Below, one piece after another: positions 40,043 to 48,700 of a DNA stretch of 64,000 bases. This DNA comes from Verrucomicrobiota bacterium (GTDB lineage: Bacteria > Verrucomicrobiota > Verrucomicrobiia > Verrucomicrobiales > Akkermansiaceae): NCBI GenBank assembly GCA_004293445.1, contig RDYP01000003.1, forward strand, positions 310,001 to 374,000, written 5' to 3'. Every line of letters starts with the position of its first letter. Position 1 is the first letter of the stretch. The translations under genes and the position numbers were made by a program. Under the pieces are notes generated by a model that saw only the letters and a program-made list of their open reading frames with translations, did no database searches and was not told the DNA's origin.

Positions 40043-42871
40043 ATGAAAACCTCGTTTCGTTCCTCGCTCCTTCGATCCCTACTCTGCAGTTTCGCCTTCG
40101 CAGGTCTGGCGAGTGCGAATCCATCGATCTTCATCGCGGACCTCGTCAAAAAGACTGATGGTGGCGCACTCGAAGTCGGTGACAAAATTTCGGGATTCAA
40201 AGTCGCGCCTGTGATTGCCGAGGATGGTGGCACCCGTTTCTTGATGGGACCCGGTAGCTGGGAGCTCGCTCCGACCGACGGCATCGTTTCATTGAAGTTT
40301 ACCATGCTCGGTTTCGAATCCGGCTATCAACATGAGCTGATGTCGATCGGGTCGGACACTGGCCAACCCTACGGCGTCATCCGCAACGTCAATTCCTCCG
40401 GCCGCCTCGAAGGAGCCACCGTGATTTCCGGCGCGAACAACCGCTACACGCCCGGCGGCTGGCACGCGGTGGAAATCACGATCGACACCCGCAAGGGTCT
40501 GCTTTCCGTCCAGACCGATGGAAAGGTCCGCTATGAGCGCAAAACCGGAATCGAAAACGCGAGGTTCACCGGCGTTAGTTTCGCGAATACGATGAAGCTC
40601 CGCGACTTCTCGGTCAACGTCGCCCCGCTTCCGGTTCTCTCAGCACAGGAGATCACTTTGATAGAAGCCGCTCCCGCGTTGGGAAAGCAGATCCACGCCC
40701 TTCCCGAGGCCACGCCCGATCAGGCCCGTAAGAAGACGGCGCTTCTCTATCAGCTCGAAAAACTCGGGAAGGCGATGGAACAAAACGCTTTCGACATCGG
40801 TCTGGACATCAGGGCCGACATCGAGGACGGCCTGACAAGGGACATGGGCCGGAAGGATACGAATCACCCCTGGCTCCAGCCCGTCGTGCAGGCGAAGAAC
40901 AATCCGTTCCTCGATCCCGCGATGAACGACCGCTGGTATCAGGAATTTGTTTCCAATCCGGACTATGCCTGGAACCTGCCCACCAGGACGACGGCAGGCT
41001 ACACCGGTCTTTACGGCAAACATGGCTCGTTCACCGAGGCCGTCAATGCGACCGGGTGGCTCATGATGGCGGTCCATCCGCAAAGTCCGCTGCAGGACAA
41101 GCGCGAGCTGCTGCTCCGCGCCCTGCGGAGGATCGATGTCTATCTGGAGGACGATTACCATGGGCGGAAGAATTATCACTTCTTCGCCCTCGGCGCGGCT
41201 GTGATGGGTGCGGTGATCTTCGACAAAACCTATCCGGAAATGATCCTGCCACGGCAAAAGGCGCGCTGGACCGAGGCGATTCGGCGGATCGCAAAAGATC
41301 ACGACGGCAACCCGGGCGGCAGTTATTCCAACGCCGACCTTGGTTACGGCCGCATCCGCATCGCCTGCGGTCTGTTCCTCGGCGACAAGCCCTACATGGA
41401 ACGCGGGCTGGCCCAGGTGCATACGTGGGACGCAAATATCTTCGAGGACGGCGGCAGCTCCTACATTTTGAAGCAAAACGAAAGCCCGGGATACCACGGT
41501 GCCTGCATCGATCTCGCCTACGACTCGTTCATCATGACCCGCGATCCCGAGATTTCCGACATGCTCAGAAAACTCGAGCTCTACCCGATCTCCATCACCG
41601 ACTCCAATCACACCACCGAGTGGTACACTGTGCCTTCCTGGAAGCAGTCCTGGTACGGCGCCGGTAGCGTCGGCCCCCATCGCGTGGTCCACTATCTCAG
41701 CGGCAATCCCTACCACTTCGCTCTCAGGGGCTATGATTATTTCCACAAGCCGACCGAACCCTCGATGAAAGACGCGCTGCTCTACCGATCGCATCCGCGC
41801 AGCAAGCTCGGGCTGCCCGATCGCTACACCGTTTACGACCGGAACATCCAGGGCGTGCGCATGAATTATGGGCTCTACTCCGCCGCGATGAACGGGCGCG
41901 TCACCGACCAACTCGTCGGCAAGAACACCTACGTCGGCCTCACCCTCGCCGAGCCGCCGAGGGACGGAAAACGGGCCTTCAGCGCTGCCGTGTACGGCAT
42001 CAATGCCTTCCCCATGGGCGCGATGACGATTTCCCGAGAGAGCGTCTCCGTGGCGATCGGCCGCGACTTCTCGTCGCTTTCCGCAGATTACACCCTGGCA
42101 CGACGACTCTCTGGCCCCTCGCGTCGCGAAGTCCCGTGGAAAGGCCGGCAGTCCTGGCTTTATCTGCCCGACCGCATGATCGGCCTCGTCGAACTCACGC
42201 CCGACGGCAGACAGCGTAGCAATGCCATCACGCTCAACATCGAACTGGGCCGAAGCAAAAGTGGCGCGCTGGATCACAGTCCGGCGCGAAAGCTCGATGC
42301 CTTGACCTGCCAGTTTGGAGAGCTGCTGGTCAGGGTGCTCGACACCAACCTCAAGGGCATCAAGCTTGCTCCAGAGGCTGACGGGATCGCCTACGACGGT
42401 GTCCGGGGACCCCACAACGAATTCCATCTCGTCGATGAGGCGAACCTCGACGCATGGTCGTCCGCGCAGCGCGATTATGAGGGCACCTACTATGCCGTGA
42501 TCGAACTCAAGCCAACGAGTACCCGATCGCTCGCAAAGGTGGCAAAGATCCAGCAAGGCGGACTCGTCGGCCTGAAGGTATCGTGCGAAGGCCGTAAATA
42601 CACCGTTCTTTACAACTCAGGGGAGGCGACCCTGCCCCTTTCCTCCGCACCTTACACGCCGTCGCACAAGTCTTCGGTTTTCAGCGACAGGAATACCCAC
42701 ACGTTCGCCCAGCCTCTTGCGGTACCTGCTACCCTCACGCTTCCGGGAAAGCAGAGCGTGATTCTTGTCTCCGGCGATCATGACCGCCTTTATCAACCCG
42801 GCTTCATCGGTTGGCGGACCTTGCTCAATGCCCATACAAGCCACTCGGCGGCCTCTTCCAAGAACCCCTGA
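40043..42871 (+). CDS. Putative secreted polysaccharide lyase-like protein with N-terminal beta-sandwich/LamG-like region
   Basis: Signal peptide; DGGSSYILKQNESPGYHGACIDLA and YTVYDRNIQGVRMNYGL match the local paralog family. Confidence 0.68.
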   Translation: MKTSFRSSLLRSLLCSFAFAGLASANPSIFIADLVKKTDGGALEVGDKISGFKVAPVIAEDGGTRFLMGPGSWELAPTDGIVSLKFTMLGFESGYQHELMSIGSDTGQPYGVIRNVNSSGRLEGATVISGANNRYTPGGWHAVEITIDTRKGLLSVQTDGKVRYERKTGIENARFTGVSFANTMKLRDFSVNVAPLPVLSAQEITLIEAAPALGKQIHALPEATPDQARKKTALLYQLEKLGKAMEQNAFDIGLDIRADIEDGLTRDMGRKDTNHPWLQPVVQAKNNPFLDPAMNDRWYQEFVSNPDYAWNLPTRTTAGYTGLYGKHGSFTEAVNATGWLMMAVHPQSPLQDKRELLLRALRRIDVYLEDDYHGRKNYHFFALGAAVMGAVIFDKTYPEMILPRQKARWTEAIRRIAKDHDGNPGGSYSNADLGYGRIRIACGLFLGDKPYMERGLAQVHTWDANIFEDGGSSYILKQNESPGYHGACIDLAYDSFIMTRDPEISDMLRKLELYPISITDSNHTTEWYTVPSWKQSWYGAGSVGPHRVVHYLSGNPYHFALRGYDYFHKPTEPSMKDALLYRSHPRSKLGLPDRYTVYDRNIQGVRMNYGLYSAAMNGRVTDQLVGKNTYVGLTLAEPPRDGKRAFSAAVYGINAFPMGAMTISRESVSVAIGRDFSSLSADYTLARRLSGPSRREVPWKGRQSWLYLPDRMIGLVELTPDGRQRSNAITLNIELGRSKSGALDHSPARKLDALTCQFGELLVRVLDTNLKGIKLAPEADGIAYDGVRGPHNEFHLVDEANLDAWSSAQRDYEGTYYAVIELKPTSTRSLAKVAKIQQGGLVGLKVSCEGRKYTVLYNSGEATLPLSSAPYTPSHKSSVFSDRNTHTFAQPLAVPATLTLPGKQSVILVSGDHDRLYQPGFIGWRTLLNAHTSHSAASSKNP

Positions 42872-42906
42872 AATTTTATCGAATTCCGAATTTCTTCGTC
42901 CGCACC

Positions 42907-45069
42907 ATGAACCCGAAGCCTCCCAGTCGACTTTTTGGGAATCAGCTGCTGCTGAGCGTCACCCGCGTGCTTCTGTTGTACTTTGCCGCGTTCGTTCTCG
43001 CTGCTGCGGCGGAGGATGCACGTGCGCCTCTGACTCGTATCGCCGACATCCGCCGGCTGTCCCGCGAAGACGCGGCCCAAGCCCTGCCGGTGCGAATCTC
43101 CGGCGTTTCCCTGTGGACCGGATTCTCGGCGGTCGTGGTGGACGATGGGGAGGAGAGCATTTGGGTCCCCATCGATCGCATCACGAAATCGCCCGGCATC
43201 GGACTCCGGCCCGCGGATTTCGAGCCTGGCAACCGGCTCGAGATCGAAGGCGTCACCGATCCCGGAGGCTACGCGCCGGTGGTCGTTCCCACCGTCATTC
43301 GCTGCAGTGGCACTTTGCCGATTCGTCCCGCCCGGCGCGTCTCGGTGGACCGTCTCCTTGCCGGTGGCGAGGATGGCCAGCGGCTGGAAATCGAGGGCGT
43401 GGTGCAGGAAATGGCTCGGTCGTCGCTGGGTCCGGAGGCGGTCATGATTTCGATGATCACTAACGGCAATTTCTGCCGCGTTTTTGTAGCGAACGGCAGC
43501 GCCCTAAAAGAGTCGGGATTCATTGATGCGCGGGTCCGCGTCCGCGGCATTTTCGCGCCTGACCATAACGCACGCGGGGAGGCCGTGAACTTCAAACTCC
43601 TCACCACTTCGGTGGCAGACTTCGATATCCTCACGCAGCCTCCTGCTGATCCCTTTCGCTCGCCCCGGGTACCGCTGGACCGTCTGGCCTTGTTTTCTCC
43701 CGACGCGGCACCGTGGCACCGCAAGGTCGTCTCCGGCGTCGTCGTGCTCGCCATACCCGGCCAATATCTCTTCCTCCAAGACGGCGAGCGGAGCGTGAGA
43801 ATCCATTCGACTGCCACTGGCCTGCGGCCCGGCATGCGTGTTGAAGCCGCTGGATTCCTCGATCGCTTTGACAGCATGGCTTCCATCCGCAACGCCCTCG
43901 TCCGATCCGTGGGTGAAGCTCCGCTGCCTGAGCCTGTGGTGACCACCCCGGACACGATTCTCCATCCCTACGGCCACAATCGTCGCTCGCGTCCTGCGGA
44001 GGACTTGGCCTGTCGCATGGTGCAACTGCGCGGCCGCATCCAGCGGATCGACTGGGAGCGGCCGGGCTCGCCGAAGGCGGTATGGATCAGCAGCGAGGAC
44101 CGCCTTTTTCCTGCCTACCTGCCGATGAGGCAGCGCCTCGATCCCGAACAAATCCGAACCTGGGTGCCCGGTGCCCTCGGGTCCTTCACGGGTGTCTGCG
44201 AACTGAAATTCACTGGAGCCGACAAGCTGCAGCGGAATTACACTCCGGAAGCCTTCCACCTTTTGATGCCGGGTCCCGGCTCGATTGAAATCCTCGAGCT
44301 TCCGCCCTGGTGGACACCACCGCGCACGCGCTTCGCCCTCGCCGCTGTTCTTGCTGCCGCACTCCTTCTGCTTCTCTGGGTCGGAACCCTGCGCCGCCAG
44401 GTGAAACGCCAGTCGCGCGTCATCGGCGACAAGATCGCCGCGGAAGCCGTGCAGGAGGAACGCACCCGCATCGCCCGCGACCTGCACGACTCGATCGAAC
44501 AGCAGCTCACCGGAGTCTCTCTTCACCTCTACGGTGCCCGTGCATCCATCGCCTCCGACCCCGGAGCTGCCGCTGCGGCCCTCGATCTCGCCCGTCAGAT
44601 GCTGAAGCATTCCCGGCGCGAGGCTCGCAATTCGATCCGCGACCTCCGCTCGCCGCTGCTCGAGCGACGCGGCCTTGCCGATGCCCTGCGCCGCTTGGCC
44701 TCCGATTCCGCCAGCCAAGTCGGACCACGCGTTGAAACCCGGCTGGACGAGTGGATCCCCGGCTTGGATCCCGATGCGGAATACCAGCTCCTTCGACTCG
44801 CGCAGGAAGCTCTCGCCAATGCGCTCAAGCACTCCAGGGCCACCCGCATCACGCTCGCGCTTGGGGTCGATGAGGGCCGGGTTCGATTGCGGATTGCCGA
44901 CGACGGCTGTGGATTTCTTCCCGACTTCACCGCCGCCGCCGATCTTTCCCACTTCGGCATGCTCGGGATGCGGGAACGCGCTGCGAAAATCGGTGCGGAT
45001 CTCGATGTCGACAGTTCCTCCGGCCGAGGTACCACCGTCACCGTCACCCTTCCTCCCCGCAATCCATGA
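42907..45069 (+). CDS. Membrane sensor histidine kinase, NarL/HisKA_3 type, with large periplasmic sensor (OB-fold-like segments)
   Basis: ATG 42907 + hydrophobic N-terminus; TM LAAVLAAALLLLLWVGTL; DHp EERTRIARDLHDSIEQQLTGVSLHL; HATPase RLRIADDGCGFLPD...GMLGMRERAAKIGADLDVDSSSGRGTTVTVTLP. Confidence 0.93.
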   Translation: MNPKPPSRLFGNQLLLSVTRVLLLYFAAFVLAAAAEDARAPLTRIADIRRLSREDAAQALPVRISGVSLWTGFSAVVVDDGEESIWVPIDRITKSPGIGLRPADFEPGNRLEIEGVTDPGGYAPVVVPTVIRCSGTLPIRPARRVSVDRLLAGGEDGQRLEIEGVVQEMARSSLGPEAVMISMITNGNFCRVFVANGSALKESGFIDARVRVRGIFAPDHNARGEAVNFKLLTTSVADFDILTQPPADPFRSPRVPLDRLALFSPDAAPWHRKVVSGVVVLAIPGQYLFLQDGERSVRIHSTATGLRPGMRVEAAGFLDRFDSMASIRNALVRSVGEAPLPEPVVTTPDTILHPYGHNRRSRPAEDLACRMVQLRGRIQRIDWERPGSPKAVWISSEDRLFPAYLPMRQRLDPEQIRTWVPGALGSFTGVCELKFTGADKLQRNYTPEAFHLLMPGPGSIEILELPPWWTPPRTRFALAAVLAAALLLLLWVGTLRRQVKRQSRVIGDKIAAEAVQEERTRIARDLHDSIEQQLTGVSLHLYGARASIASDPGAAAAALDLARQMLKHSRREARNSIRDLRSPLLERRGLADALRRLASDSASQVGPRVETRLDEWIPGLDPDAEYQLLRLAQEALANALKHSRATRITLALGVDEGRVRLRIADDGCGFLPDFTAAADLSHFGMLGMRERAAKIGADLDVDSSSGRGTTVTVTLPPRNP

Positions 45070-45695
45070 ACCCGCCGTCCCTCACCCGCATCCTGCTCGT
45101 GGATGACCACTTCATGGTCCGACTCGGCCTCTCGGCCGTGCTGTCCCGCGAACCCGATCTCGAAGTCGTCGGCCAAGCCGCGAATGGTAAAGAGGCGCTG
45201 GAACTGTTCGACCGGCTCCGGCCCGATGTCGTGCTGATGGATGGCGTCCTGCCCGACATGCACGGCTTCGAGGTCGTCCGTCTGCTCCTTTCCCGACATC
45301 CCTATGCCCGCGTGCTGATGCTCTCGGTCAACGATACCGAAGAGGACATCCACCAGGCCGTCGAGGCCGGTGCCCGCGGCTACATGCCGAAGTCCAGCGA
45401 GGAGGACGAAACCATCCTCGCCATCCGCCGGGTCGCCGCCGGACACGAATTCCTGCCGCCGGAAGTCGCGCGAAAGCTCGCCGTCCGCAAGCTCCACTCG
45501 GCCTTGAGCGAACGCGAGCTCGCCGTCCTTCGCCTTGCCGCCGAGGGCAGGACCAACAAGGAAATCGCCGCCGCCTTGGGTCTCGGCGGAGCCAGCGTGA
45601 AAACTTACCTCGCCCGTATCTTCACCAAGCTGGGTGCGACCGATCGTACCCAAGCCGTGAGCATTGCCCGCGACCGCGGCATTCTTCGGCGCTGA
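45066..45695 (+). CDS. Response regulator, REC + LuxR/NarL-type HTH
   Basis: ILLVDDHFMVRLGLSAVL, DVVLMDGVLPDMHG, LSERELAVLRLAAEGRTNKEIAAALGLGGASVKTYLARIFTKLGATDRTQAV; overlaps the kinase stop by 4 nt (ATGA). Confidence 0.95.
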   Translation: MNPPSLTRILLVDDHFMVRLGLSAVLSREPDLEVVGQAANGKEALELFDRLRPDVVLMDGVLPDMHGFEVVRLLLSRHPYARVLMLSVNDTEEDIHQAVEAGARGYMPKSSEEDETILAIRRVAAGHEFLPPEVARKLAVRKLHSALSERELAVLRLAAEGRTNKEIAAALGLGGASVKTYLARIFTKLGATDRTQAVSIARDRGILRR

Positions 45696-45720
45696 CGCGG
45701 TACTCCCGCCCTGTCGCGCC

Positions 45721-45741
45721 TGTCCGCCATCCGGGGGACAA
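45721..45741 (+). promoter_or_regulatory. Inverted-repeat element copy 2: TGTCCGCCATCCGGGGGACAA
   Basis: Arms TGTCC/GGACA; between the response regulator and the PATR-lyase gene, about 45 bp before the ATG. Confidence 0.7.
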
Positions 45742-45784
45742 GCCGGAACTTCTCGCCGGGCCGATCTTCCGCCACGATCGGCGG

Positions 45785-48700
45785 ATGCGTCGGAAATTCA
45801 CTCCATCGGCCTGCTCGCTTGCCGCTAGCGCCAGCTTGCTCGCCCTGGTACTGTCCGGCGCTTCGCATGCGGCCACCTTCAACTGGTCCAACGGAGCCAC
45901 CGGCAACTGGAGCAGCACGAGTCCCACCACCGACTGGAAATCCGCCACCGTGCCCAACGCGGCAGGCGCGGTGGTCCGCTACACCCACACCGGCAACGCC
46001 TCGGCCGGCGGCAGCGTCACCCTCGATCAGGACGCCACGGTCGGCATCATCGACCACCAGACCGGCGTCAGCGCCAGTACCGGAGTGTTCACCGTCGCGC
46101 GCTCGGGCGGCTTCGCCCTCACCATGGACAACAGCGGCGGCGGCAACAGTTTGTTCGGCAACAACAACGCCGCCATCATCGGCAACGGCAACAGCAACAC
46201 TTACAACATCACCCGGGTCCATTCGGACATCGTCATCGCCAACACCGATCTCGATATCGGCTCCATCAGCGGCGGTGTGCTCATCGGGACTTCTGCGAAC
46301 AGCAACAGCATCACCGCCAGCACCGACCAAAATTTGAACCTACGCTGGAACGCCGGCAACACGGGCCGCCCCATGACCGTCAATGCCGCCATCGGCACCA
46401 GCGGCGCGGGAACCATCACCCTGAACCACTACGGCAGCGGCGTGGGAACCCACACGATGAACCTCAACGGCGTGATCGGTGCCAAAGTCGGCGCCATCAT
46501 CCAGGACACAAGCGTTTCGATTCTTAGCCTGAACGCCGACAACAGCGCGTTTGTAGGCAGCATCCTTCTCAAGTCCGGCACCCTCAGCGCCAACCATGCC
46601 AACGCCCTCGGCAGCAGCGGAGACATCACCTTCTCCGGTGGCACGCTTCGCTACACCGCCGCCAGCGCGGGCCAAGATTGGGCACCGCGTTTCAAGAACA
46701 GCGGCAGCCCCATCACCCTCGATACCAACGGCCGCAGCGTCACGCTTTCCGGCATCGACGCCACCAACACCGCCGGCCTGAACAAATCCGGAACCGGCAC
46801 GCTCACGCTCTCGGGCTCCAACAGTTTCACCGGCCCCACCACGGTCAACACCGGCACGCTCCGCCTCGGCAATGGCACCACATCGGCCAGCCTTTCGGAT
46901 TCCGACGCGGTGATCGTCTCGGGCGGGACGCTCGAACTCAACTACAGCGGCACCGACACCATCCGCGAACTTTGGCTGAACGGCACGCAAATGCCTCCCG
47001 GCGTCCATGGTGCTTCCGATCCGTCCGGACTGCTAACAGGAGCCGGCACGCTCACCGTCACCGGCACCGCGGACGTTTTGCCATCGGCTCCCGGCCAGAA
47101 GCCCGGACTCCGCGAAGGCATGCTCGCCGTAGCTTTTAACCTCACCGATCCCAACCCGGGCCACGAGGTGCCGCTCTCCACCCGCATGGCGGACACCGCC
47201 ACCGGCTGGACGGAAAACACCACCTGGCTCTACACCGGCGAGATCCACCTGGACGGCGGAACCTATGTCTTCGCGGAACATTTCGACGACAGCGTCTCGC
47301 TCTGCATCGACGGGCAGGTCGTGCTCAACGACGGCCAGTCGTCCATCTCCACCGACTCGTCGCTCACCTTGCCCGCCGGTTGGCACACCATCGAGCTGCG
47401 CCTCGGTAACACCTCGGGAGCCGCCGGCCCATCGAGCGGCGGTTTGAGCGGACTCGGCGTGGCATGGAAAAAACAGGGCGATGCCACCTGGAATCCGCTC
47501 GCCGATTCCGGTGACGGAAGTTTCCTGCGGACCACTTACACCGCCGGACTGCGCGCGGGCTGGTTGTCCGCTGCTTTCAACACCACCGACGTGAACCCCG
47601 GCACGCTGATTAAGCCGGGCGCGGAACTCGCGGACACCGGCAGCGGATGGTTCGACCTCACCACCTGGATCTACAGCGGCGAAATCTACCTCGGGAGCGG
47701 CTTCTACACCTTCGCCGAAAACTTCGCCGACAGCGTTTCGTTGACCATCGACGGACAGTCGGTTCTGAACGACGCCCAGAGCTCGGTTTCCACCAACCGG
47801 ACGCTCTCGTTCGAGGCCGGCTGGCATTCCTTCGAACTCCGGCTCGGCAACACCGCGGGTGCCGCTGGCCCATCCGGTAGCAACCTCGGCGGCCTTGGAG
47901 TGGCCTGGCGCAAGAACGGCGCGCTCGTGTGGAACGCCTTCGCCAATCCGGAGTCCGGAATCCTCCTGCGAACACCCACGGTGATCGATCCCTCGCCATT
48001 CCAATCCCCGACCCAGCCCGCCCTCGACGCACTCAACCACGCGAGGGAACAGTGGACCGCGAATCCACCGCCCGTCGGACAAACCGTGAAGCGCGGAGGC
48101 GTTCTCTGGCTGTTGGAAATGGCCAACCGCCATCTCGTGGAAGGCATGTCGGACCCGGCCAAACTCGCCACTTCCATCAGCCTGTCCCAGAACGCGGAAG
48201 CCGCCCTTGCCGATCCTTCCTACGGAGCATTCGTAAATACCCGCCCGGAACTTTGTCCGACCATCCGCGACATGGCGAACAATCCCGGAGCCGAAGGCTT
48301 GTTCGAAATTTCCGCCTTCAATTCCACCCGTCCCGCGGAGCCCACCTTGAACGGCGCGACACTGAATGAAGGAGATTCGCAGAAACTCGCCTACGCCGTC
48401 TGCCACCCCCAGAGCCCCGCCTTCGGCAGTGAAAACGGCGTCGTCGCGCTCCTCACTACCTTGCACGAACTCTTCATGGTCCAGGGAGCCCACGGATGGG
48501 GCGAGTCGCCGCTGGGAATCTCCTACGTGCTGCTCCAGTCGGCGTTTCCCAGTCTCCTGACGTCAACCCTCGATCCCGCATGGAAAGACGTCATGCGCAC
48601 CCGCGCCAACACCATCGCCAACAACTACCGCAGCCAGGCGGCCGCGCCGGACTACGTCTCGAGCAGTTGGGTCAACGCCCATTTCCGCGATTCCTTCTGC

